From positions 1,383,001-1,447,000 of the forward strand of contig NZ_CP018097.1 in the NCBI RefSeq assembly GCF_001886695.1: 64,000 nucleotides of DNA. Direction: 5' to 3'. Source of the DNA: Aurantiacibacter gangjinensis (GTDB lineage: Bacteria; Pseudomonadota; Alphaproteobacteria; Sphingomonadales; Sphingomonadaceae). A model generated the notes under the pieces. The model ran no database searches. It saw only the letters and a program-made list of their open reading frames with translations, and was not told the DNA's origin. The position numbers and the translations under genes were made by a program. The stretch's first letter is position 1. Every line of letters begins with the position of its first letter. Below, piece by piece: positions 43,950 through 51,418 of this stretch.

Positions 43950-44845
43950 TGGCGAAACTGGTGCGCGAACCCGTGGTGATGGAAGGCGAGGGCTGGGACG
44001 GCTATCGCCTGCTGGATAGCGGCCATGGTCGCAAGCTTGAAAGCTTCGGTCCGCATCGCTTCATCCGTCCCGAACCGCAGGCCATGTGGACCCCGCGCCA
44101 CGGCGGCGATGGCTGGCAGGCCGATAGCGAATTCATTCCGGGCTCGGACGAGGATGGCGGCGGTCGCTGGACGCCCGCCCCGCATTTGCCCGAAGGCGGC
44201 TGGCCCGTAAGCTGGGACGATGTGAGCTTCACCGCGCAGCCTACGCCGTTTCGTCACCTCGCCTTCTTCCCCGACATGGCGCCGGTGTGGAACTGGATGC
44301 GCGAGCAGTTGGCAGGCCGCGAGGATGCGGAGACGCTGAACCTCTTCGGCTATACCGGCGTCGGCTCGCTCGCCCTGTCGCGCCACGGCCGCGTGACGCA
44401 TGTCGATGCGAGCAAGAAATCGGTTGCGCAGGCGCGGGAGAACGCCGTGCTTTCCGGAATGGAGGACCGCCCCATTCGCTGGCTGGTGGACGATGCCGCC
44501 AAGTTCACCGCGCGTGAGGTGCGACGTGGCAATCGCTATGACGGCATCATCCTCGATCCGCCGAAATTCGGTCGCGGCCCCAAAAACGAGACGTGGCGGC
44601 TGGAGGAAGGTCTGCCCGACCTCATCCGCGATTGCCGCCAACTGCTCGATGGCAACAGCCGCTTCCTGTTCCTCACCGTCTACGCCGTGCGCATGAGCAG
44701 CCTCGCCATCGCCGGACTGGTGGAGGAAGTGTTCGCCGACCTGCCTGGCACCATCGAACATGGCGATCTCGCCATCCGCGAAGAAGGCGAAAACGGCCGC
44801 CTTCTCCCCACGGCGATTTTCGCGCGGTGGAGTGCTAAGGGATGA
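43949..44845 (+). CDS. class I SAM-dependent methyltransferase, RlmI/RlmK-like
   Basis: This is a 298-aa methyltransferase of the SAM_MT/RlmI type. The SAM-binding motif is L-N-L-F-G-Y-T-G-V-G-S-L-A (about 130-142), with H-V-D-A-S-K-K-S as motif II and the catalytic-side motif I-I-L-D-P-P-K-F-G-R-G. A large rRNA cytosine or guanine is a likely target, but the PUA RNA-binding domain of RlmI is absent, so specificity is uncertain. The gene is coupled to thrC (TGATG) and to the next gene (ATGA). Confidence 0.85.
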   Translation: MAKLVREPVVMEGEGWDGYRLLDSGHGRKLESFGPHRFIRPEPQAMWTPRHGGDGWQADSEFIPGSDEDGGGRWTPAPHLPEGGWPVSWDDVSFTAQPTPFRHLAFFPDMAPVWNWMREQLAGREDAETLNLFGYTGVGSLALSRHGRVTHVDASKKSVAQARENAVLSGMEDRPIRWLVDDAAKFTAREVRRGNRYDGIILDPPKFGRGPKNETWRLEEGLPDLIRDCRQLLDGNSRFLFLTVYAVRMSSLAIAGLVEEVFADLPGTIEHGDLAIREEGENGRLLPTAIFARWSAKG

Positions 44846-45222
44846 TGCGCGTCATTGCAGCAGCATTGCTGAGCCTGCCACTCGCAACGCCGACTCACGG
44901 GCAGGAGTCAGACCAAGATGCGCGCTTCGGCTCGCTTCGCCTGTGCGCCGATACCGTGACTGATGCGCGTATCGAACAGGACGAAGCTTCCGGTCAGATG
45001 CTCCTGCTGCTGACATTCTCGCCCGAAGCGGCGGCGAAAGTTGCCGAGATGACCACAGCGGCCATCGGAGACGTTATTGTTCTGCGCTTGGCCGACGAAA
45101 TCATTTCCGAACCGAGGGTCTACGAGCCGATACTTGGAGGCGAGTTGCAGGTTTGGGGCACAGAAATCGAAACGATGGAGCGCTTGCTGCCGGCGGTAAG
45201 GGAAGCCTGCCCGGCTGCCTGA
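44842..45222 (+). CDS. exported protein with SecD P1-head-like domain
   Basis: This is a 126-aa protein with a signal peptide (about 1-20, T-H-G-Q). The mature part (F-S-P-E-A-A-A-K-V-A-E-M-T, V-I-V-L-R-L-A-D-E-I-I-S-E-P, I-L-G-G-E-L-Q-V) closely follows the pattern of the SecD periplasmic P1 head subdomain. Here it stands alone, without membrane helices. It may be a free periplasmic binding module. No role in translocation is shown. It overlaps the methyltransferase stop by 4 nt. Confidence 0.75.
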   Translation: MMRVIAAALLSLPLATPTHGQESDQDARFGSLRLCADTVTDARIEQDEASGQMLLLLTFSPEAAAKVAEMTTAAIGDVIVLRLADEIISEPRVYEPILGGELQVWGTEIETMERLLPAVREACPAA

Positions 45223-45228
45223 CGCCTC

Positions 45229-46038
45229 CTATTCGGCCGTCTGCAACTCCGCCATGAAGCTACGGATGCGGTCGGCATTATAGCCCAGATCGCTGCCGCC
45301 CACCTGGCTGACCGAGCGCATGTCCACCCGCGTGCTGCCATCGGCGATGGCGGTCGCTTCCACCAGCACATCGTCCTTGAAGCGGATGAAGCCTGCATAG
45401 GCGACGGCTTCCAGACGGCCCGCTTCGGGATCGAATTCGACAATGTCCCAGCCTCGCTCTTCGGCGATGGCGCGGGCATCGGCGATCACCAGTTCGGGCA
45501 GCTTGTCGATGATGACCGGGCCGAGCGTCGGATAGCCCTCGCGGTGCGCGGATTTCCAAGCTTCCTCGCTGCCTTCGAACTGGTCGAGATTGTCCTCGCG
45601 CAGCGTGATGGCGCTGAATTGCGGCGGATCGTCGATATCGGTGGTCACATCATGCAGGAAAGGCGCGCTCTGCGCAGGGCGCAGCACCATGACGTAGAAA
45701 ATGCCGACCATCGCGAGGCCCACCACCAGCGCGCCTGCGGAGCGGCGACGGCCGCGGCTTTTCAGGATGTATGCCAGCAACAAGCCGACCAGGCCTATCA
45801 CCGCCGATGCCCCGGCGATGTAAGTCGCGTAGACATACCATTGGAAGCCGGTCAGCTTGCCGATCACGCCGTAGCGCGCGAGGGTCAGCATGATGAGCGC
45901 GATGGCGACGGCCAGAAGCGCTCCGCCCAGTGCAAAGGCGCCGATATAGAAGCTGGCGGTGCGCTTTTTCGCAGCCGTGTCGCCAGTCGCGGTCGCAGTC
46001 GGGGTTGCGGTGGTCTCGGTCGTCGTCGGCTCGCTCAT
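45229..46038 (-). CDS. membrane protein with DUF1499 domain
   Basis: This is a 269-aa protein with a Thr/Ala-rich polar N-terminus, three predicted membrane helices (about 29-55, 68-89, 99-116) and a soluble C-terminal DUF1499 domain (P-P-Q-F-S-A-I near 139; A-R-S/M-R-S-V-S-Q-V-G-G-S-D-L-G-Y-N-A near the end). The ATG at 46038 is supported by AGGAGAG 5 nt upstream. DUF1499 proteins are uncharacterised. It is divergent from the folB-like gene. Confidence 0.85.
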   Translation of the reverse strand: MSEPTTTETTATPTATATGDTAAKKRTASFYIGAFALGGALLAVAIALIMLTLARYGVIGKLTGFQWYVYATYIAGASAVIGLVGLLLAYILKSRGRRRSAGALVVGLAMVGIFYVMVLRPAQSAPFLHDVTTDIDDPPQFSAITLREDNLDQFEGSEEAWKSAHREGYPTLGPVIIDKLPELVIADARAIAEERGWDIVEFDPEAGRLEAVAYAGFIRFKDDVLVEATAIADGSTRVDMRSVSQVGGSDLGYNADRIRSFMAELQTAE

Positions 46039-46158
46039 CGCGGCTCTCCTGTGAAATTCGCTGTGCCAGCCATGGCGGCGGGCGGCTATCCGGTCAATGG
46101 CGCAAGGCGAGGCGCGGCTTGGCTTGCCATGCGGAGCGAGCGCGGTATTGCATGCACC

Positions 46159-46527
46159 ATGGCCGACAGCCTCCATCTCGAACTCGCCGATTTCGTGCAT
46201 GACGTGCACACCGGCATCTATTCGGAAGAAACCGGCAAGCCGCAGCCGCTGCGCTTCACCGTGCGGGCGAAACTGAAGGCGCTAGATCGCTACGATCCCG
46301 ATACGCCGCTGGAGCAGTCCAAGAATTACATGGATTTGAAATTCGCTTGCTCCGAAGCGCTCGGCACGCGGCATTACAAGCTGATAGAAGCGGTGGCGGA
46401 CCATGTTTGCGAGACGCTGTTCCTGCAGGACGAGCGGCTGGAAGAGATCAGCGTCAAGATCGTGAAGCTGGCTCTGTCAGAGGCGGATGAGCAGATCGGC
46501 ATCACGCTGGTGAGGGAACGGCGCTGA
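46159..46527 (+). CDS. dihydroneopterin aldolase family protein
   Basis: This is a 122-aa tunnelling-fold protein of the FolB/FolX type: L-A-D-F-V-H-D-V-H-T-G-I-Y-S-E-E near the start, the central N-Y-M-D-L-K-F-A and the terminal strand I-S-V-K-I-V-K-L-A-L. FolB cleaves dihydroneopterin in folate synthesis. Its usual catalytic Lys/Tyr/Glu set is only partly recognisable, so a FolX-like or related role is possible. ATG 46159 is used; an upstream ATG at 46129-46131 adds a basic extension. Confidence 0.82.
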   Translation: MADSLHLELADFVHDVHTGIYSEETGKPQPLRFTVRAKLKALDRYDPDTPLEQSKNYMDLKFACSEALGTRHYKLIEAVADHVCETLFLQDERLEEISVKIVKLALSEADEQIGITLVRERR

Positions 46528-46841
46528 TGGCGCTGGTGCGCATCGTAGCCCGCGACCTGCCCGATACGCCGCTCGATGCCGCCGCCGCTTTCCATTCGCG
46601 CATCGTGCCGCAAGTGCGCCGCCAGTCCGGCGCCGATATAGCCGTGCTGCTCGACCATGCAGACCATGCTCATGACAGCTGGCGCAAAGCCGCCATCGAG
46701 GAGCTTGCGCGCGAGGCTGCGCCGTGCCGCCTCAACGCCGTGATAGGGCCCGATGGCGAGGCTTGCGATGCGGTATGCGCCTTCCTCGATAGCGCGCCCG
46801 GTGTAACCGCGCAGCTCTTTACGACGGATGACGCGGCATGA
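46527..46841 (+). CDS. uncharacterised 104-aa protein
   Basis: This small alpha/beta protein has no motif I can name. It is coupled to both neighbours (TGATG with the folB-like gene, ATGA with moaA). A predicted pattern of strand (A-L-V-R-I-V-A), helix, strand (A-D-I-A-V-L-L-D-H-A-D) and a His/Asp-rich centre suggests a minimal Rossmann-like fold. Conserved placement before moaA would hint at a pterin or Moco link, but this is not shown. Confidence 0.7.
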   Translation: MALVRIVARDLPDTPLDAAAAFHSRIVPQVRRQSGADIAVLLDHADHAHDSWRKAAIEELAREAAPCRLNAVIGPDGEACDAVCAFLDSAPGVTAQLFTTDDAA

Positions 46842-47839
46842 GCTGCCAGCGCCCCCTGATCGACGCCTTTGATCGCCGCATCACCTATCTGCGCCTTTCA
46901 GTGACGGATCGCTGCGACCTGCGATGCGCCTATTGCATGCCCGAGCGCATGCAGTTCTTGCCGAAGAAAGAGGTCCTGAGCCTCGAAGAGCTGTATCGTC
47001 TCTCGCTTGCCTTCGTCGAGCGGGGCGTGACCAAAATCCGCCTGACCGGCGGCGAGCCGCTGGTGCGCCGCGACATGATCGATCTGGTACGCGCGCTGGG
47101 CCGCAGGCTGGGAGACGGTCTGGACGAGCTGACTCTTACGACCAACGGCACCCGGCTGGCGGAGTTTGCCGGGCCGCTGTTCGAAGCAGGCGTGCGGCGC
47201 GTGAATGTCAGTCTGGATACGCTCGACAGTGAACGGTTCGAAACGCTTTCGCGGCGCGACCGGCTGGACGATGTGATGCATGGCATCGCGGAGGCGCAGC
47301 GCGTGGGGCTTTCTGTCAAAATCAACACTGTCGGATTGAAGGGCATCAACGATGTCGAAATTCCGGCACTCGTCGAGTGGGCGCACGGTGCGGGCCACGA
47401 CATGACGCTGATCGAGGTCATGCCGCTGGGTGAAGTGGATGGCGAGCGCGTGGACCACTATCTGCCGCTGACCGAGGTGCGAGAGCAGCTGGAGCAGCGC
47501 TTCACCCTGACTGACAGCACATATCGTACCGGCGGGCCTGCGCGCTATGTGCGCGTGGAGGAAACGGGCGGGCGGCTGGGCTTCATTACCCCGCTAACCA
47601 ACAATTTCTGCGCCAGCTGCAACCGCATCCGCGTGACCGCGACGGGCCAGCTTTATGCCTGCCTCGGCGGCGCGGAAAAGGTGGACCTGCGCGCCGCCAT
47701 GCGCTCCGATGCGCCGGAGGAGAACCTCGCCGCCGCGCTGGACGAGGCGATGCGGATCAAGCCCGAACGCCACACTTTCCGCATCGCGCCCGGCGAAGCA
47801 CCGGCGCAGCCGCGGCATATGTCGATGACGGGCGGATGA
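46838..47839 (+). CDS. moaA: GTP 3',8-cyclase
   Basis: This is a 333-aa radical-SAM enzyme that begins molybdenum cofactor synthesis from GTP. The SAM cluster cysteines are Cys26, Cys30 and Cys33 (D-R-C-D-L-R-C-A-Y-C-M-P). The second cluster is N-F-C-A-S-C-N-R-I-R with a further Cys in Y-A-C-L-G-G. The chain ends in the functional G-G tail. It is part of the chain folB-like/46527 gene/moaA/moaD/moaE. Confidence 0.98.
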   Translation: MSCQRPLIDAFDRRITYLRLSVTDRCDLRCAYCMPERMQFLPKKEVLSLEELYRLSLAFVERGVTKIRLTGGEPLVRRDMIDLVRALGRRLGDGLDELTLTTNGTRLAEFAGPLFEAGVRRVNVSLDTLDSERFETLSRRDRLDDVMHGIAEAQRVGLSVKINTVGLKGINDVEIPALVEWAHGAGHDMTLIEVMPLGEVDGERVDHYLPLTEVREQLEQRFTLTDSTYRTGGPARYVRVEETGGRLGFITPLTNNFCASCNRIRVTATGQLYACLGGAEKVDLRAAMRSDAPEENLAAALDEAMRIKPERHTFRIAPGEAPAQPRHMSMTGG

Positions 47840-48081
47840 TGGCGATTACCATCGTCTTTCTCGGCAAACTTGCGGACCATGCGGGCGAGCCATCGCGCGA
47901 AGTGCCCGCTCCGCTCGATTGGGCACAACTGCTTGCCAGTCTCGAACCCGATCTGGCCCAGGCCGTGACTGCCGATACGGTGCGGATTGCTGTGAACGGC
48001 ACCTTGCTGGCCGACAAAACCGCCCTCGACGCGAAAGACGGTGCGGAGATCGCGCTGCTGCCGCCCGTCAGCGGCGGCTGA
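47836..48081 (+). CDS. moaD: molybdopterin synthase small subunit
   Basis: This is an 81-aa ubiquitin-like protein carrying the sulfur for dithiolene formation as a C-terminal thiocarboxylate on Gly-Gly (P-P-V-S-G-G). The start overlaps the moaA stop (ATGA) and the stop is 1 nt from the moaE ATG. Confidence 0.95.
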   Translation: MMAITIVFLGKLADHAGEPSREVPAPLDWAQLLASLEPDLAQAVTADTVRIAVNGTLLADKTALDAKDGAEIALLPPVSGG

Positions 48082-48082
48082 C

Positions 48083-48532
48083 ATGGCGCGCGACATTGCC
48101 CTGTTGGAGAAAGGCTTCTCAGCCGGAAAGACGCTGGGCCTGTTCGCCAAGGCGCATCCGGAGGCGGGCGCGATTGCCAGTTTCGTCGGCAAGGTGCGGC
48201 CCGATGGCGACGTGAAAGTCCTCCACCTCACCCATTACGCACCGCTCACACTGCCTGGCATGGAAACCCTTGCCGAGGCGGCGAGCGAGCGCTGGCCGCT
48301 CGATGGCCTGCTAATGCATCACCGCATCGGCCATATGCGCCCTGGGGCGCCCATCGTCCTGGTCGCTGCTGCCGCCGCGCACCGCCGCGCCGCCTTCGAT
48401 GCGGTCGATTTCTGCATGGACCACCTCAAGGCGCGCAGCTGGTTCTGGAAACGCGAGAAGCGCTCCGATGGCTGGCACTGGATCGAACCGCACGCCGACG
48501 ATTACGCGCATATGGAAAATTGGGACGTTTGA
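48083..48532 (+). CDS. moaE: molybdopterin synthase catalytic subunit
   Basis: This is a 149-aa subunit that transfers sulfur from MoaD to cyclic pyranopterin. It shows A-S-F-V-G-K-V-R (where many have V-G-x-V-R), H-H-R-I-G-H-M, A-A-A-H-R-R-A-A-F-D-A, and the active-site lysine area C-M-D-H-L-K-A-R-S-W-F-W-K-R-E. Its stop codon lies inside the FNR box that serves the next gene. Confidence 0.95.
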   Translation: MARDIALLEKGFSAGKTLGLFAKAHPEAGAIASFVGKVRPDGDVKVLHLTHYAPLTLPGMETLAEAASERWPLDGLLMHHRIGHMRPGAPIVLVAAAAAHRRAAFDAVDFCMDHLKARSWFWKREKRSDGWHWIEPHADDYAHMENWDV

Positions 48533-48570
48533 TCCAGATCAAGGCGGCATCGCGCGATTCGGCCTAATCC
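48529..48570 (+). promoter_or_regulatory. FNR-type box and class II promoter
   Basis: TTGATCCAGATCAA (48529-48542) is a perfect TTGAT-N4-ATCAA site. TAATCC at 48565-48570 would be the -10 element, giving a transcript start near 48577, so the box centre falls at about -41.5, the classic activator position. The gene at 48599 follows. The cognate regulator is encoded on the opposite strand 16 nt after that gene. Confidence 0.8.
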
Positions 48571-48598
48571 TTCTCTCACAGGAAGAAGGAGACCGGCC

Positions 48599-49021
48599 AT
48601 GGCCGAGCGTATTACCAAAGAGCAGATTATCGAATTCGCCGATGTTGTGGAGGCTCCGCGCCCCGCGCATGAGGTGGACCGCACGTTCGAATTGCCGACC
48701 GGCCTCTACGCCGCGACCGTCGGGATTTTTCTCGCCTATATCGCCCTGATGGCGACCGGCTTCAGCCACCCGGAAATGATTCTGCCGACCGCCATCTTCG
48801 TGCTGTTCGTGGTCGCCGGCTTCGGCGTCCCTGCCATCTGGACGCGGCTCAACCCGGCCACGCGCAGCAAGGCGATCACATGGGGCCGCTTCCGGCAGGA
48901 TGGCATCATGACCGGCAGCGGCCACAGCACGGCAGGTGCCGCCACGGTGCAGGTGCTGATCCTGCCTATCCTTATCTTCCTGTGGGGAGTGGCGGTGGTC
49001 ACCATCGCCGCACTGGTCTGA
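48599..49021 (+). CDS. small membrane protein under FNR box
   Basis: This is a 140-aa protein with a soluble N-terminus and three hydrophobic segments (about 38-53, 60-80 and 115-138). The loop between the last two contains a Ser/Gly/His/Thr stretch (T-G-S-G-H-S-T-A-G-A). I do not recognise the family. A ribosome site AGGAAGAAGGAG precedes the ATG. With a perfect FNR box upstream and fnrL convergent, it is probably induced at low oxygen. A function cannot be assigned. Confidence 0.8.
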   Translation: MAERITKEQIIEFADVVEAPRPAHEVDRTFELPTGLYAATVGIFLAYIALMATGFSHPEMILPTAIFVLFVVAGFGVPAIWTRLNPATRSKAITWGRFRQDGIMTGSGHSTAGAATVQVLILPILIFLWGVAVVTIAALV

Positions 49022-49036
49022 AAACCGAACAACGGA

Positions 49037-49720
49037 TCAGACCAGATCCTCCAGACGCGCGGGGTCGACCAGTTCGATCCCGCGCGTTCCGTTGCGCCTG
49101 ATCGTGCCCTCGCGTTCCAGCGTGGTGATGGCGCGGCTGACGGTTTCGATGGTGAGGCCGAGCATGCTGGCCATCTCGCCGCGCGTGATCGGCAGCTCGA
49201 AAGTCCGCGCCGGATGGCAGGGCGATGTGCTGGCAGCCTGCGCCAATGCCAGCAACAGGCCGCCTACCTGGTCTTGCGCGCTGCGGCCCGAGCCGAGGCT
49301 GAGCAGCATGCGCGAGCGGTGCAGGTCTTCCTGCGAACGGCGGAGCAAAGCGCGCAAGAGTTCGGGATGCCGTTCCAGCGCGGCTTCCATATCGGCCTTT
49401 GCGAATATGCATAGGCGGGACTTGGTGAGGGCCACGACATCGTGCGAAGTGAAGGGCGAGAACATTTCGCCGATAAAGCCCGAGGGATGAATCAGCGCGA
49501 GAATGCGTTCATGCCCGTCGGCATCGTGACTGGTGACTTTCAGCGCGCCCGTCAGCAGCGTGGCGCACACAGTATCGGCCTCGCCAGCCGCGAAAAGCAC
49601 CTCACCGCGGGAGAGTTCTCGTGTGCGTCCCGCGCGCGCCAGCTTTTCGCGGTCTTCTTCGGAAAGCACGGCGCAGGCCGCGCTGTCGCGCACCGGGCAG
49701 GTGGCGCATTCCAGCGTCAT
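49037..49720 (-). CDS. FnrL-type Crp/Fnr transcription regulator
   Basis: This is a 227-aa oxygen sensor-regulator. Cluster ligands are Cys5, Cys8 and Cys16 (C-A-T-C-P-V-R-D-S-A-A-C) plus Cys104 (S-R-L-C-I-F), matching the FNR/FnrL 4Fe-4S set. The cyclic-nucleotide-like domain is followed by the HTH with recognition helix L-T-I-E-T-V-S-R, whose E-x-x-S-R is the TTGAT-reading pattern. ATG 49720 puts the first cysteines at the N-terminus. It overlaps the upstream lipoprotein gene (ATGA) and is convergent with the FNR-box gene. Confidence 0.92.
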   Translation of the reverse strand: MTLECATCPVRDSAACAVLSEEDREKLARAGRTRELSRGEVLFAAGEADTVCATLLTGALKVTSHDADGHERILALIHPSGFIGEMFSPFTSHDVVALTKSRLCIFAKADMEAALERHPELLRALLRRSQEDLHRSRMLLSLGSGRSAQDQVGGLLLALAQAASTSPCHPARTFELPITRGEMASMLGLTIETVSRAITTLEREGTIRRNGTRGIELVDPARLEDLV

Positions 49721-50217
49721 TGCGCCAGATTGGCGAGCAGAGCTTCGATTACGGCGTTCTGCTCGACCACCTGTGCATCCACTTCGTTGCGAGCCGCATC
49801 GATCGGCGCCACGGCCACTGCGTCGGTCATGGCGGCGACATACAGCCGGTCGAGATCGGCCAGCGCGATCATCGCTTCGCTGCGGCTGCTTTCCAGCCCG
49901 GCAATGGCGACTTGCGCGACGCTCCACGCCTCGCTGCCGCGCGCTGCGCCCGATGCGCGCTGGGCGCGGGTGCGGGCGGCGGGGACGGCTTCGGTAAATT
50001 CGGCATGGGCGGCCCGCGCACGGGCCAGCAGGCTGTCGATATCGGCGACTGCTTCGGGCGTAAGAGCAGGCGGTTCGGGCGGCGGGGCCGGTTCAAACGT
50101 GCCGTTAAGCCGCTCCACATCGCGAATGGCAAGAGAGGGGTACTCTCCCTCAGGCGCAGCGCACGCGCCCAGCATGGCGATCAGCGCGAGTGGAGCGAGG
50201 CGATTGGCTTGCATCAT
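49717..50217 (-). CDS. hypothetical lipoprotein, co-transcribed with fnrL
   Basis: This is a 166-aa protein with lipobox L-G-A-C (Cys19), a Pro-rich linker (P-A-P-P-P-E-P-P) and two long Ala/Glu-rich helices that probably pair as a coiled coil (about 55-165). The family is unknown. Its stop overlaps the fnrL start, so both are likely on one transcript. Two adjacent ATGs (50217, 50214) are possible starts. Confidence 0.75.
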   Translation of the reverse strand: MMQANRLAPLALIAMLGACAAPEGEYPSLAIRDVERLNGTFEPAPPPEPPALTPEAVADIDSLLARARAAHAEFTEAVPAARTRAQRASGAARGSEAWSVAQVAIAGLESSRSEAMIALADLDRLYVAAMTDAVAVAPIDAARNEVDAQVVEQNAVIEALLANLAQ

Positions 50218-50291
50218 CGTGCCTCTTCCCTACCTTTGCCCAGCAGGGCTTTCCAGAGTGCTTTTTGGTCGCGATTTCGCCAAGCTTGCGG

Positions 50292-50320
50292 TTGACAGCC
50301 CCAAGAGCTTGGCCTAACGG
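50292..50320 (+). promoter_or_regulatory. rplU promoter
   Basis: TTGACA (50292-50297), exactly 17 nt, and TAACGG (50315-50320) form a good sigma-70 promoter about 100 nt before rplU. Its transcript would begin near 50327 and include the terminator-like hairpin at 50334-50356. Confidence 0.65.
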
Positions 50321-50333
50321 CAGCGCTCTTTCC

Positions 50334-50356
50334 GGTGCCCTGTGGGCGCCTTTTTT
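50334..50356 (+). terminator. leader terminator/attenuator upstream of rplU
   Basis: GGTGCCC, loop TGT, GGGCGCC then six T residues make a textbook intrinsic terminator with a 7-bp stem. It lies between the rplU promoter and rplU. Neighbouring genes upstream run the other way, so it can only act on the rplU transcript. Attenuation by L21 or another signal is the likely meaning. Confidence 0.7.
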
Positions 50357-50425
50357 GTCGTTGCCTCGAATCGGCTGCTGTCGGGACGAGGGGTAAAGAC
50401 ACCAGAAGAAACGGATTTGAGCACC

Positions 50426-50941
50426 ATGTTCGCAGTAGTGCGCACGGGCGGCAAGCAGTATCGCGTCGCCGAAGGAGACAAGATCGCAGTCGAGAAGCTG
50501 GCGGGTGAAGCCGGTGACTCGGTCACGCTGGGCGATGTTTTGCTGGCCGGTGACGGCGGCGACATGGCCGATGCCGCCAAGGTAACGGTTTCGGCCGAGA
50601 TCATCGCGCAGGCGAAGAGCGAGAAGGTGACGGTTTTCAAGAAGCGTCGCCGTCATAATTATCGCCGCAAGAACGGCCACCGCCAGCAGATGACCCTGCT
50701 GCGCATCACGGCCGTGGGCGAAGGCAAGAAGGCGCCGGCCAAGAAGGCTGCTGCCAAGAAGGACGAGACCGAAGCCAAGGCTGCTCCCAAGAAGGAAGCT
50801 GCCGAGAAGAAGGCTCCGGCCAAAAAGCCTGCCGAAAAGAAGGCCGCTCCCAAGAAGGAAGCTGCTGAGAAGAAACCCGCCGCCAAGAAGGCCGCGCCCA
50901 AGAAGGTCGCTGCCACCAAGAAGTCGGCTGACAAGAAGTAA
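50426..50941 (+). CDS. rplU: 50S ribosomal protein L21 with long Lys/Ala tail
   Basis: This is a 171-aa protein. Residues 1-102 are standard L21 ([30 protein letters not shown]). The remaining 68 residues are repeats of the type [11 protein letters not shown], with no hydrophobic residue, and are presumably disordered. L21 binds 23S rRNA in the large subunit. ATG 50426 matches the family start. rpmA follows 36 nt later. Confidence 0.96.
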   Translation: MFAVVRTGGKQYRVAEGDKIAVEKLAGEAGDSVTLGDVLLAGDGGDMADAAKVTVSAEIIAQAKSEKVTVFKKRRRHNYRRKNGHRQQMTLLRITAVGEGKKAPAKKAAAKKDETEAKAAPKKEAAEKKAPAKKPAEKKAAPKKEAAEKKPAAKKAAPKKVAATKKSADKK

Positions 50942-50977
50942 GACCGCAATTGCGGCACGAATACGGAGCAAGACACA

Positions 50978-51247
50978 ATGGCACATAAAAAAGCTGGTGG
51001 TTCATCGCGTAACGGTCGCGACTCAGCCGGTCGTCGCCTTGGTGTGAAGAAGTTCGGCGGTCAGCACGTGATCGGCGGCAACATTATCATGCGTCAGCGT
51101 GGCACGAAGGTCTATCCAGGCGTCAATGTCGGCATTGGCAAGGACCACACGCTGTTCTCGCTCGTCGAAGGCGTCGTGCGCTTTCACGATGGCAAGCTTG
51201 GCCGCAAATATGTGTCAGTCGATGCCATGGCAGAAGCAGCCGAATAA
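50978..51247 (+). CDS. rpmA: 50S ribosomal protein L27
   Basis: This is an 89-aa protein with the usual [16 protein letters not shown] opening, near the peptidyl transferase centre, and the [12 protein letters not shown] core. The start begins directly with the mature N-terminus without the cleaved Firmicutes-type extension. It is paired with rplU. Confidence 0.98.
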   Translation: MAHKKAGGSSRNGRDSAGRRLGVKKFGGQHVIGGNIIMRQRGTKVYPGVNVGIGKDHTLFSLVEGVVRFHDGKLGRKYVSVDAMAEAAE

Positions 51248-51262
51248 CCGGATGAACCGATA

Positions 51263-51291
51263 AAGGGGCTCATCCACCGGGATGGCCCCTT
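51263..51291 (+). terminator. hairpin after rpmA
   Basis: AAGGGGC and its near-complement GGCCCCTT (51263-51291) can form a 7-bp stem 15 nt after the rpmA stop. No T-run follows, so it is secondary to the hairpin at 51324. Confidence 0.4.
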
Positions 51292-51323
51292 CCGGACCTC
51301 ACAAGAGAACCGGAAAATTGGAA

Positions 51324-51352
51324 GGAGATGGGGCCGCCCCGTCTCCTTTTTT
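51324..51352 (+). terminator. rho-independent terminator of rplU-rpmA
   Basis: GGAGATGGGG, CCGCCCCGTCTCC and six T residues (51347-51352) form a stem of about 10 bp with one T-G pair, ending in a T-tract. This is a strong intrinsic terminator for the ribosomal pair, 67 nt before the GNAT gene. Confidence 0.8.
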
Positions 51353-51418
51353 GATTCTCCTTCTGTTCTGTTCGGCGGCCCACTGGAGGCGGGCTCCCGT
51401 TCGAAGGGGAGAGAGACG

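Noticed and set aside
50733-50938. Short repeated units that look like a tandem DNA repeat
   Set aside because: They are explained by the Lys/Ala-rich coding tail of L21; unit lengths vary and there is no spacer structure, so not a CRISPR array.
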